The notes: generated from the sequence alone by a model not told the origin. A DNA stretch of 26,690 nt from Lachnospira sp. UBA5912 (GCA_002435585.1 DJDY01000127.1:1-26690); one strand, 5' to 3'; counted from the first letter of the stretch, positions 1-7,334 are shown. A program made the numbers and translations.

Positions 1-1184
1 CTTTCACTGTAGTAATCCCATCCAAGAATAGTTGTGAATGCAAAGAATACCAGGCACAACATAAGCACAAAAGCTGATACCTGTGATGGGAATGGAAGTC
101 CGTTCTGGAATGCATATGTAGTAACCTGTACACCCTGAAGTCCTTCTACCTGCCATGCTCCTGTTATAACTATTGAAAGACCTGTAAGTGTACATATAAC
201 TATTGTATCTATGAATGTACCTGTCATACTTACAAGACCCTGACGTACTGGCTCATTGGTCTGTGCTGCTGCCGCTGCTATAGGTGCACTACCAAGTCCG
301 GCTTCGTTAGAGAATATACCCCTTGCAACACCCTTCTGCATAGCTACAAGCATACTTCCTACGAGACCTCCAGTTACAGCCCTTGGTGAAAATGCTGCTT
401 CAACTATAATCTTAAATGCAGCTGGAACCTTTGTTATATTAGTTAAAACAAGCACTCCGACAAACAGTACATATAAGATAGCCATAAATGGCACAACTAC
501 CTGGCTTACACTTGCAATTCTCTTAACTCCGCCAATAAGAACAAGCGCTACACATACAGCAAGTACCAGTGATGCTATAACAACTGACCATGAATATTCT
601 CCAAGAAATGGTATATTCACGCAGTGTGAATTATCTGCATCAAAAAAACCATTAATAGCACTTGATATACCATTAACCTGACTGAAAGTTCCTATACCAA
701 AAAGTCCTACGCACACACCAAAGAATGCAAATATTTTAGCAAGCCACTTCCACTTTTTTCCCATACCAAGTTCTATATAATAAAAAGGTCCGCCTAAGCT
801 GTGTCCATCCTCAGATACGACACGATACTTGACAGCTAACAAGCCTTCTGAGTACTTTGTTGCCATTCCAAAAAATGCTGTGACAACCATCCAGAATAAC
901 GCTCCCGGACCACCTGCACATACAGCAGTTGCTACACCTACTATATTACCTGTACCTATTGTAGCACTTAATGCTGTACACAGGGCAGCAAAGCTTGATA
1001 TCTCACCTTCTGCCTCTTCCTCATTCTTTATCATCCACTTCAATGCGAGCGGAAGTTTTCTTATCTGAAGTACGCCAAGACGTACTGTAAGAAGTATACC
1101 TCCTGCTATGATAAATACCATAAGAGGCACACCCCATACAAAGTCATCAATAGCTGAAAGAACCTGATTAATTGAATTCCACAT
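1..1184 (-). CDS. Sodium:alanine/glycine symporter (AGCS family), 3' end cut by window edge
   Basis: The reading frame opens at an ATG (1184-1182) and stays open for 394 codons to the left edge, so the C-terminus is missing; AGCS proteins are usually 450-480 aa. The protein is almost all hydrophobic membrane segments. Family hallmarks are visible: SATIGTGNIVGVATA, the PGALFWM and GMATKYSE segments near residues 80-115, a GIFSNEAGLGSAP segment, and GWDYYSE at the cut end. Family knowledge: these are inner-membrane Na+-coupled carriers of alanine or glycine. A tandem glycine riboswitch lies upstream on the same strand, which makes glycine the most likely substrate. An AGAAAGG sequence lies about 12 nt before the ATG, so the ribosome binding site is only moderate. 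Family is very secure; the exact substrate is inferred from the riboswitch. Confidence 0.95.
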   Translation of the reverse strand, partial: MWNSINQVLSAIDDFVWGVPLMVFIIAGGILLTVRLGVLQIRKLPLALKWMIKNEEEAEGEISSFAALCTALSATIGTGNIVGVATAVCAGGPGALFWMVVTAFFGMATKYSEGLLAVKYRVVSEDGHSLGGPFYYIELGMGKKWKWLAKIFAFFGVCVGLFGIGTFSQVNGISSAINGFFDADNSHCVNIPFLGEYSWSVVIASLVLAVCVALVLIGGVKRIASVSQVVVPFMAILYVLFVGVLVLTNITKVPAAFKIIVEAAFSPRAVTGGLVGSMLVAMQKGVARGIFSNEAGLGSAPIAAAAAQTNEPVRQGLVSMTGTFIDTIVICTLTGLSIVITGAWQVEGLQGVQVTTYAFQNGLPFPSQVSAFVLMLCLVFFAFTTILGWDYYSE

Positions 1185-1567
1185 ATGTCCTAATTACCTT
1201 TCTTATTCTTTATAAATATGATGCCAGCACGTGTAATAATATGCATAATATATAATGCATATATCAATATTATTATATATCAACCATGCCTGATAAATCT
1301 TATATCAGACTGCTACACAATCTGATAAACAGATACAGCTATACATATCTATGCGACAAATATCCGGTTATATAACTCATATGGAAAAATTGATGATAAC
1401 AGAACTTACAGAAAACAATAAATAATCATATGTTATATATACTTGAATTATATATTTTATACGAGATAAATAATCTTGTGTTTAAATTATATATCTAATA
1501 ATGCTTCTAAATATATATCATGACATTATATTAATAATGTCGTAAATGTTGCTTTATCTATGTCTTC
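1185..1567 (-). other. Long AT-rich leader between glycine riboswitch and symporter gene
   Basis: About 380 nt separate the end of the second glycine aptamer from the symporter ATG. I see no open reading frame longer than about 14 codons on either strand and none with a ribosome binding site. Two inverted repeats stand out. One is an 8-bp stem with a 4-nt loop at 1522-1541 (GACATTAT/ATAATGTC on the minus strand). The other is an 8-bp stem ATATGCAT/ATGCATAT at 1239-1262. Neither is followed by a clear run of T, so I cannot identify a standard intrinsic terminator. The leader presumably holds the expression platform. Confidence 0.6.
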
Positions 1568-1802
1568 TCTGTCCTTTTGCCTGAGAGATTCATATATCTA
1601 TGTGGTCTGATATGTCTGATATATTAATTATACACTTTAACATATATCATACACTACCTGACCAACACGTATATGTTGCACCTTCGGCTTCTGCTTTATT
1701 CAGAATCTCCAGAGAGTCGATCCATTTACAGTTGCACCAGAATATCTTATCCAGCACCTGAGAGTGTTACTCCTTCGGTAGACATCAGTCACTTTCCTGC
1801 AA
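1568..1802 (-). promoter_or_regulatory. Tandem glycine riboswitch (two aptamers)
   Basis: On the minus strand the first aptamer starts near 1802 and contains the conserved CCGAAGGAGTAA core and CTCTCAGGTGC. It closes near CTCTCTGGAGA (about 1710-1720). The second follows directly, with GCCGAAGGTGCAA (about 1676-1688) and the diagnostic CTCTCAGGCAAAAGGACAGAG at 1568-1588. These are hallmark sequences of glycine riboswitches; tandem aptamers commonly control gcv operons and Na+/alanine (glycine) symporters, as here. The second aptamer has an arm of about 85 nt (1591-1675) between its two conserved halves, longer than usual. Boundaries are approximate. Confidence 0.92.
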
Positions 1803-1828
1803 ACTTCATATCGAAATTGTCATAGAAT

Positions 1829-1857
1829 ACTATATATCTATTTTAGACATAATTCAA
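1829..1857 (-). promoter_or_regulatory. Predicted sigma-A-type promoter of riboswitch/symporter unit
   Basis: On the minus strand TTGAAT (1857-1852) and TATAGT (1834-1829) are separated by exactly 17 nt. Transcription would start near 1822, about 20 nt before the first glycine aptamer, which is the expected arrangement. Seen in sequence; activity is inferred. Confidence 0.65.
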
Positions 1858-1902
1858 CATTTTTTTATATTTTATTCATTTATAACTACTTGTACGCCAT
1901 AG

Positions 1903-3003
1903 TTACACTACCTTGCTTTCAAAGAATTGCTCAAACTCACGTTTTACCTGTCTGAACACTTCCATAAGCTTTGGTGAAAACACTCCGCATTCTCCATTGA
2001 TTATCATATGATATGCCTCTTCTCTTGTGTATGCAGCCTTATAACATCTTTCACTTACAAGTGCATCATACACATCTGCCAGCGAAACAAGCTGTGCTGA
2101 TATAGGTATATCTTCTCCTTTTAACCCATCAGGATATCCACGGCCATCATATTTTTCATGATGATGTCTTATGATTTCATAACATACTTTCTTATATGTG
2201 GGATTCCAGTTATTATTCATGGTATCAAGTAACTCACAGCCTCTTATGGTATGTGACTTCATATACTCGAATTCATCGTTTGTAAGCTTTCCCGGCTTTA
2301 ATAATATACTGTCCGGTATAGATATCTTTCCAAGGTCATGAAGTGTGCTAGCAAGAACAATAGTGTCTATCATATTCTTATCAAGACCATACTCTGGATA
2401 TTGTTCGCTGAATTTTTCAGCCAGTATTCTTGTATAGCCTTTTACTCTCTGTACATGTTCACCACTTTCAAGATTACGGAATTCAACTACCGTACCAAGC
2501 ATTTCTATAATATCCTGATTACTTTTTTCAAGTTTTTCTGCCTGCGCTTTAAGGGTTATATATGCTCTTCTAAGTGTTGATGTCTGCTCCTCAACCTTTT
2601 CTTCAAGCTTATTCTTATACAGGTAGTGATTAACTGCATTTTCAACTCTTTTCTTGACAAGATCGACGTTAAAAGGTCTTGCTATGAAGTCATTAACTCC
2701 CGCTTCAAAACACTTCTTTTCGTTCTGGACACTATTCTCTCCGCTTATAACAAGTACAGGGACCTTATCCATAACTTTTCTGTCTGCAAGTATGCCAAGG
2801 AACTCAAAGCCATCCATAACAGGCATAACTATATCAAGAAGAATGGCGGCGACATCATATTTAACTTCTTCAAGCACATCTAATCCACTCTGTCCGTTAT
2901 CTGCCTGCAATATATCGTACTCATCATTCAGCATATCCACAAGCAACTCTCTGTTCATTTCTGAATCATCTACTATTAGCAGCCTCTTTTTATTAGAATT
3001 CAT
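1903..3003 (-). CDS. Response regulator: REC receiver + HD-GYP phosphodiesterase domain
   Basis: 366 aa. Residues 5-125 form a receiver domain with the acidic pair D12/D13, the phospho-acceptor D57 (LLDIVMP) and S87. The usual conserved Lys of the KPF motif is Arg here (R109, ARPF). A coiled linker (about 130-165) leads to an HD-GYP domain with H183, the HD pair H222-D223 (LHDLGK) and HHHEKYDGRGYP at 280-291. Family knowledge: such proteins hydrolyse cyclic di-GMP (or related cyclic dinucleotides) under control of phosphorylation. An ATG 12 nt upstream (3015) is in frame, but it overlaps the Shine-Dalgarno GGAGG that sits 5 nt before the ATG at 3003, so I chose 3003. The gene overlaps the end of the DUF342 gene by 11 nt, so the two are translationally coupled. 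An Hpt protein in the same operon could be its phosphodonor. No clear terminator follows. Confidence 0.93.
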   Translation of the reverse strand: MNSNKKRLLIVDDSEMNRELLVDMLNDEYDILQADNGQSGLDVLEEVKYDVAAILLDIVMPVMDGFEFLGILADRKVMDKVPVLVISGENSVQNEKKCFEAGVNDFIARPFNVDLVKKRVENAVNHYLYKNKLEEKVEEQTSTLRRAYITLKAQAEKLEKSNQDIIEMLGTVVEFRNLESGEHVQRVKGYTRILAEKFSEQYPEYGLDKNMIDTIVLASTLHDLGKISIPDSILLKPGKLTNDEFEYMKSHTIRGCELLDTMNNNWNPTYKKVCYEIIRHHHEKYDGRGYPDGLKGEDIPISAQLVSLADVYDALVSERCYKAAYTREEAYHMIINGECGVFSPKLMEVFRQVKREFEQFFESKVV

Positions 3004-5185
3004 AATGTCCTCCATTTCTAAATATAGCTATCTTGCCATCCTTATTCTTTAGTGTTATATTGTCAGCCCTCGAAGCTCTCCACATTGCACCATTAATATT
3101 AATACTAACTCCCGGATATACTTTACCCTTTAAGACGACTTTAACAAAGTTTAGTCTTGCCATATCCTCCTTTAGTTGTTTCTTCACCTCATATATTTCT
3201 TTGAGTTCGTTTTCCTTCGTATATATGGCATTTTCGATTTTAACATACATTGTACTGATACCTCTCTCATCTAGTTCAAGCTTTCCTCGCATCTCCTTTA
3301 AAGCGTTTCTAAGAAGTTCCAGTTCTCTTTTAACATCTGATTCCCTTGTATCAAGAATTGCTTTATCCCTTAGATACTTTTCTTCCTTACCTGCTTTTAT
3401 CTTCGTCATAACACAGGCTTCATTGCCTATATTATAAGTTATTATGGCTTCTCCTGCATGTACGCTTCCACCTGCAAGTACGGCTTTATTACCTGAGATT
3501 TCTATATTCTTATCTGCATATACATCACTGTTAAGGCAGTAGTTAGCCTTAAGGCTGCCTCCACATATTATTCTGGCATTCTCAAAGAAATTACCCATGA
3601 CATCCTGCATGGCTCTTATGTAACCTTTTCCACCCTGATTGCTGCCTTTCTTAAGAATAATATCTCCACCTGCATCAAGAACCGCCGATTCTGTAAAACC
3701 ATCTACGAGTATATCTTTAGATGCTTTGATAACAGCACCGTCTCCGACCATTCCTTTAACATATACCGAACCATTAAATATAACATTACCACTTGCCTGC
3801 GTAACATTATTAAGAACTAGTATGTCCGTAATCTCAAGTCTTCCATTCCTAAGTTCAACTTTTCCATCAAGCTGTGACACATAAGTCACATTATCCTGTA
3901 ATATATTAAAGCCTGTACCCATAATAGGTGGAAGCTCTTTACCCTTTGCTCCTGCTATATTCTCCCCTGTAACCTTTCTTCCTGGCACACCCGGTGTTGC
4001 AGCGTGATATATAGCTACTACCTGTCCTTTCTTAACAAGTTCAAACCACTTAATATTCTGGTAATCAACAGCCCCGTTATCTAAAAGCTTTGGTTTTGCC
4101 CTTAAATTCGTATCAAATGTATATTCATACCATCCATCGTTACCAGCTCCCGGCTCTGTTCCCGTTGCTACAACTATCATTTCCTGGCTGGCTCCGTCTT
4201 TCTCAAGCTCATCAATTACATCATAATCTATACCAGACACAACATTGTCTTCTGCAAGGGCATCTATAATATCTTTCCTTTTTATCTTTACTCCCACTTC
4301 TGATACTATAATAAATGCTTCCATCTGGCTTGAACTTACAACAAGCACAAAGTCCTTGTATTCTTTCTTTTGATGTTCATTTTCCAAAGGAAGCTCCCCT
4401 GCTGCCTCTTCAAGCCTTAGACGATGTTTTTCCATCTCATTAGCCGTATACATAAAGCTCTTATAATCATCTACCAAAAGATTATGTTCAAGTCCTATAC
4501 GTATCTGCTTCATCTGATTCCATGAATACAAAGGATTCTTATACTGGCTTACATCAAGACGTCTCTCAAGACCTATCCTTATCTCTCTCATCTGAAGCCA
4601 GTTCATATCGCTTCTTGCATAGCTGTCAACATCAAGATTCTTTTCTAATCCAAGAACTATCTCTTTGATAACTACGCCACGCTGTGAAGTATTGATATAC
4701 CGGTCTATATCCATGTGGTTCTCCAATGCTATCCTTATCTGCTCTAACTGTTCCTGGTCATATCCTTCACGTATATACCTGCTTATATCTACTTTATGTA
4801 TTGTTGCAATTCTTAACTGCTTAAGAACGCCTGCCGGAAGATTCTTAGCATATGACAAATCTATTCCATGCTCAAGTCCCTCTCTTATCTGTCGCATAAT
4901 CTCGAAAGGTACTGTCTTTTGCGCATACTTGCTTATATCAACCTTGTTCTTAAGTCCAAGCCTGATTTCTTCCATCTGAAACCAGTCATAGTCCACAGAT
5001 GCATAATATTCAACTGGAAGTTTATCCATAAGCCCTAATCTTATCTGCATCATCTGTATGGCAAAGTACTCTTTTTTCGCATATACAGACACATCAAGTC
5101 CGTTAAGAAGACCTTCCTCTATCTCCTGCCACTGGTCGGCTGTATAATCCGATTCATTTAAATAATTGTTATCAATAGTGGTCAT
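2993..5185 (-). CDS. FapA/DUF342 domain protein with N-terminal 26-residue helical repeats
   Basis: 730 aa. Residues about 14-247 consist of nine repeats of about 26 residues with consensus QMxQIRxGLExxLDVSxYA, plus a degenerate tenth. Residues about 275-640 match the DUF342/FapA family: VDYQNIKWFELVKKGQVVA, PGVPGRKVTG, then a glycine-spaced beta-helix (ASGNVIFNGSVYVKGMVGDG, DAGGDIILKKGSNQGGKG and similar). A charged coiled coil (about 615-690) and a short tail follow. Family knowledge: FapA proteins are implicated in flagellar assembly or polar localisation, but their biochemistry is poorly known. The start is the ATG at 5185, with AGGAG 6 nt upstream; a TTG two codons earlier is unlikely. 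It lies 21 nt after the Hpt gene and overlaps the REC/HD-GYP gene, so it probably acts in the same signalling pathway. The role is inferred from context. Confidence 0.88.
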   Translation of the reverse strand: MTTIDNNYLNESDYTADQWQEIEEGLLNGLDVSVYAKKEYFAIQMMQIRLGLMDKLPVEYYASVDYDWFQMEEIRLGLKNKVDISKYAQKTVPFEIMRQIREGLEHGIDLSYAKNLPAGVLKQLRIATIHKVDISRYIREGYDQEQLEQIRIALENHMDIDRYINTSQRGVVIKEIVLGLEKNLDVDSYARSDMNWLQMREIRIGLERRLDVSQYKNPLYSWNQMKQIRIGLEHNLLVDDYKSFMYTANEMEKHRLRLEEAAGELPLENEHQKKEYKDFVLVVSSSQMEAFIIVSEVGVKIKRKDIIDALAEDNVVSGIDYDVIDELEKDGASQEMIVVATGTEPGAGNDGWYEYTFDTNLRAKPKLLDNGAVDYQNIKWFELVKKGQVVAIYHAATPGVPGRKVTGENIAGAKGKELPPIMGTGFNILQDNVTYVSQLDGKVELRNGRLEITDILVLNNVTQASGNVIFNGSVYVKGMVGDGAVIKASKDILVDGFTESAVLDAGGDIILKKGSNQGGKGYIRAMQDVMGNFFENARIICGGSLKANYCLNSDVYADKNIEISGNKAVLAGGSVHAGEAIITYNIGNEACVMTKIKAGKEEKYLRDKAILDTRESDVKRELELLRNALKEMRGKLELDERGISTMYVKIENAIYTKENELKEIYEVKKQLKEDMARLNFVKVVLKGKVYPGVSININGAMWRASRADNITLKNKDGKIAIFRNGGHYEF
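4445..5146 (-). repeat. Nine tandem 26-residue (about 78-bp) coding repeats in the DUF342 gene
   Basis: Protein-level repeats with conserved positions: a hydrophobic/Gln-Met pair, QIR or EIR, GL, then (V/I/L)D(V/I/L)S and Y(A/K/I). Examples are MEEIRLGLKNKVDISKYA, LEQIRIALENHMDIDRYI and MREIRIGLERRLDVSQYK. The DNA is diverged, so this is an old array, not a recent expansion. Repeat 4 is one or two residues short. Confidence 0.85.
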
Positions 5186-5206
5186 ATGCAACTCCTGTTC
5201 TTTTAA

Positions 5207-5554
5207 TTAATCAAGCTGTCTGATAGCATCTACTGTAAGCTTGTAAGCAGCTTTAACAGCTTCTAAATCTTCCTCACTTCCGCTCATCTGTCCAGCACGT
5301 AATTTTTCTGTCAACTCATAACTTGCTTTATATAAAGTATCAAAACCAAGATTAAGACATATTCCCTTTAATGTATGAACCGCCCTGAAAGCCTCCTGCA
5401 CGTTATTTTCATCCATTGCATTGATAAGGTTATTATAGCTTTCGTCATCAAGAAACTTTTTAGCAAACTTTATGATAATTGCCTCTCCTGGAATTCTTTC
5501 CAATACCGCCTCATAATCTGATCCCATCTTTGCGTAACATTCTTTTATCGTCAT
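5207..5554 (-). CDS. Histidine-containing phosphotransfer (Hpt) domain protein
   Basis: 115 aa, a stand-alone Hpt domain. The phosphorylatable His is H60 in the motif HTLKG, followed by NLGFDTLYKASYELTEKLR, the usual second helix of the four-helix bundle. Family knowledge: Hpt proteins carry phosphate between a hybrid kinase and a response regulator. No histidine kinase is in the window, so the donor is unknown; the REC/HD-GYP protein two genes downstream is a plausible acceptor. The start at 5554 is preceded by GGAG with 6 nt spacing. The ATG at 5566 is in frame but is part of that ribosome binding site (ATGGAGAAAAATATG). It lies 19 nt from the preceding small gene. Confidence 0.9.
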   Translation of the reverse strand: MTIKECYAKMGSDYEAVLERIPGEAIIIKFAKKFLDDESYNNLINAMDENNVQEAFRAVHTLKGICLNLGFDTLYKASYELTEKLRAGQMSGSEEDLEAVKAAYKLTVDAIRQLD

Positions 5555-5573
5555 ATTTTTCTCCATTCTTATA

Positions 5574-5858
5574 TTAATATTTTATGATGATGTGAATATT
5601 ATAAATATCTACCAGACCATCCTTTAATGTTTCCAGCTCACTGTCACTATGACTTGAGCATGCATTGCCAAGTTCTATATCTACCGATGGAATAGTACTG
5701 TAAGATGTCTGTATAATATCTATCTGCATGCTTCCACGTCCGTTTATCTTAGCACCATTGTTACCAAGTCCTGATATAAGTGCTTCTCCAAGTGCATTAT
5801 AATCCTGCCAGTGCGATGCTACCGGCTCCATATCCTTTATTGCATCGTGCCTATACAT
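5574..5858 (-). CDS. Hypothetical small protein, first gene of signalling operon
   Basis: 94 aa that I do not recognise. It has no signal peptide or membrane segment and no cysteine motif. The N-terminal half carries a short Gly/Asn-rich stretch (GLGNNGAKINGRG) followed by a beta-rich stretch (SMQIDIIQTSYSTIPSVDIELG); the end is hydrophobic (VDIYNIHIIIKY). It lies directly upstream of the Hpt gene on the same strand, and codon use resembles its neighbours. The assigned ATG has no good ribosome binding site; a later ATG at 5831 follows AAAGG too closely to be convincing. It could be a remnant of a larger protein or a small partner of the Hpt/DUF342/HD-GYP module. Existence is moderately supported; function is unknown. 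Confidence 0.55.
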   Translation of the reverse strand: MYRHDAIKDMEPVASHWQDYNALGEALISGLGNNGAKINGRGSMQIDIIQTSYSTIPSVDIELGNACSSHSDSELETLKDGLVDIYNIHIIIKY

Positions 5859-5921
5859 ATTGTCAGTGTTTTTTCATATAAATATCCAATCATAAAAACC
5901 GTTTCGTTAATAGTTATTTAT

Positions 5922-5927
5922 ATTATA
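5922..5927 (-). promoter_or_regulatory. Candidate -10 element for signalling operon
   Basis: A perfect TATAAT lies on the minus strand about 65 nt before the 94-aa gene. The hexamer 17 nt upstream (TAGCTA, 5950-5945) is a poor -35, which would fit a promoter that needs an activator. The two direct repeats at 5962-5994 lie just upstream. Confidence 0.4.
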
Positions 5928-5961
5928 TGCTATTATCTGACAAATAGCTACTTTTTTTTCA

Positions 5962-5994
5962 CCCTGTAAAAATCCTCATATGAGCCCTGTAAAA
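5962..5994 (-). promoter_or_regulatory. Pair of 10-bp direct repeats, possible activator site
   Basis: TTTTACAGGG occurs twice on the minus strand (5994-5985 and 5971-5962), with a 13-nt spacer and so a 23-nt period, about two helical turns. It sits about 35-65 nt upstream of the TATAAT at 5922-5927. Tandem direct repeats on one helical face upstream of a weak -35 are typical of binding sites for dimeric activators such as the LytTR group. The regulator is not identified. Confidence 0.4.
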
Positions 5995-6072
5995 TTCTGC
6001 AAGAGTTCTATATAAGCCATGACTGCACACTAAAGTTTCTTCTATACACTATAAAATACGAAATATAAACTA

Positions 6073-6124
6073 ATTAAAAAATGACATACTGGTATACAGC
6101 AATCAGACCATACACCAATATGTC
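6073..6124 (-). terminator. Rho-independent terminator of the zinc-ribbon/Lgt-like/DUF4190 operon
   Basis: On the minus strand GACATATTGG (6124-6115) pairs with CCAGTATGTC (6092-6083) as a 10-bp stem with one G-U pair, followed by ATTTTTTAATT. It begins about 20 nt after the zinc-ribbon stop codon. The opposite strand also shows a T-rich run after the stem, so it may work in both directions. Confidence 0.7.
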
Positions 6125-6144
6125 AATCTTTTTGTTTTTTACTA

Positions 6145-6510
6145 TCAGTTTAATATTTTTATTTTTCCAATGAGTGGTAATTCTCTTGGTTCCTGTGCTG
6201 CTGCCCATATTATACCAAGCAGGAAACATATAAACATAAATATTCCCCATAGCCATCCAATAAATGGTATGGAAGTCAGCATACAGAAAAGATTAAACAC
6301 AAGTGCCTGGTTAAGATAAAATCTTGCACCATCCCTGTCACCTATACACAACGCAATAATAAATCCAATCCATGTAATATATGCTATTATACTTGTCGCC
6401 TTGCAATCAAGTGCCGGCTTATCAGCCTGTGACTTTTCTACTGGTGCCCCACATACAGGACAGAAACTTGAATCATCCGAAATATTGGCTCCACATTTTC
6501 TACAAAACAT
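6145..6510 (-). CDS. Zinc-ribbon membrane protein (DUF4870-like)
   Basis: 121 aa. The N-terminus is a zinc ribbon with C3-x2-C6 and C17-x2-C20 (FCRKCGANI, FCPVCGAP). After a polar linker come three or more hydrophobic segments (ATSIIAYITWIGFIIALCIG, then residues about 65-108), with the GARFYLNQALVFN type of segment typical of the DUF4870/Tic20-like membrane family. Function is unknown; such proteins are common in Firmicutes. The start at 6510 has GGAGG 5 nt upstream; an in-frame ATG at 6522 is part of that site. It is the last gene of a three-gene operon, 14 nt after the Lgt-family gene and followed by a terminator. Confidence 0.85.
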   Translation of the reverse strand: MFCRKCGANISDDSSFCPVCGAPVEKSQADKPALDCKATSIIAYITWIGFIIALCIGDRDGARFYLNQALVFNLFCMLTSIPFIGWLWGIFMFICFLLGIIWAAAQEPRELPLIGKIKILN

Positions 6511-6524
6511 ATTTTCCTCCATTC

Positions 6525-7334
6525 CTAAGTGTCAAAAGGTCTTATCATGCATACACGACCTTTTTTTGACCTTTTAACCCTTACATAATAATATAATACT
6601 ATAAACACACATATCCATTGTGATGTTGACAAAAACAGCCAGTGTCCTCTTATATCATCTCCCCTGAAAAACTCAAGAATAAAACGGATGATGGAATACA
6701 TTAAAAGATACGTATCAAGTATCTTATGTCCGCTCCTTTTTCTTTTCAGTACAAGATATACCAATACAGCAAATATTAATATATCACATATTGCCTCAAC
6801 AGGCTGTACCGGAAACAACGCCACTCCATTAGGAGCATATCTTGACTTCTTATATATTATAGCAGTAGGAAGAGTACTTTCTATGCCATAACAGCAGCCT
6901 GTTAAAGTACATCCCACTCTTCCAAATGCATGTACAAGTGGAAGTGCGGGCACAATAACAGAAATCATTCTGTCACAATCATATCTGAAATACCTGCATG
7001 CCATAACAGCAGCTATGAGTCCTCCAAATACTCCTCCAAAGAATACGAAACCGCCACTTATCATAGTCACGGCATACACTCTTAATCCTGCTCCATGATT
7101 ATTAGTAATAATTCTTCTTACTGTGTATACAATCCCAGGAAGTTCTATAAATATGTATAGAAGCTTTGCTCCAATCATAGCTCCAATAGCCGACCATACA
7201 TATACATATATCGCATCTTCAAACTTTATATCCGTTTTCCTTGATATAAGTGCAAGATATATTATACCGCATATGAAACCTGTAACTCCAAGCAGACCAT
7301 ATACTGGAATATTGCTTATACTCCTAAAATTCAT
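6525..7334 (-). CDS. Lgt-family (prolipoprotein diacylglyceryl transferase-like) membrane protein
   Basis: 269 aa with about seven membrane segments. The family signature region reads HAFGRVGCTLTGCCYG (about residues 135-150), followed by PVQPVEAICD and FILEFFRGD, both typical of the Lgt fold. Classical Lgt enzymes have GR(I/V)GNF(I/M)N-x-E-x-(F/W)G here; the Asn is replaced and a CCYG motif is present. It is therefore probably a paralogue, not the housekeeping enzyme that transfers diacylglycerol to prolipoproteins. It overlaps the 3' end of the DUF4190-like gene by 11 nt; GGAG lies 6 nt before the ATG. The fold is secure; enzymatic activity is uncertain. Confidence 0.82.
   Translation of the reverse strand: MNFRSISNIPVYGLLGVTGFICGIIYLALISRKTDIKFEDAIYVYVWSAIGAMIGAKLLYIFIELPGIVYTVRRIITNNHGAGLRVYAVTMISGGFVFFGGVFGGLIAAVMACRYFRYDCDRMISVIVPALPLVHAFGRVGCTLTGCCYGIESTLPTAIIYKKSRYAPNGVALFPVQPVEAICDILIFAVLVYLVLKRKRSGHKILDTYLLMYSIIRFILEFFRGDDIRGHWLFLSTSQWICVFIVLYYYVRVKRSKKGRVCMIRPFDT
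6534..6564. other. Inverted repeat inside 3' end of Lgt-family gene
   Basis: AAAAGGTC (6534-6541) and GACCTTTT (6557-6564) form an 8-bp stem with a 15-nt loop. On the plus strand the stem ends in seven T, like a terminator, but no plus-strand gene leads into it. On the minus strand only four T follow, so it might reduce, but probably does not end, read-through into the zinc-ribbon gene. Confidence 0.4.

Noticed and set aside
1381..1425. Plus-strand 14-codon frame starting MEKLMITELT in the symporter leader
   Set aside because: No ribosome binding site, opposite to all other genes, and too short to support.
6074..6256. 60-codon minus-strand frame overlapping the zinc-ribbon gene end
   Set aside because: It is another frame of the zinc-ribbon gene that runs through the terminator hairpin.
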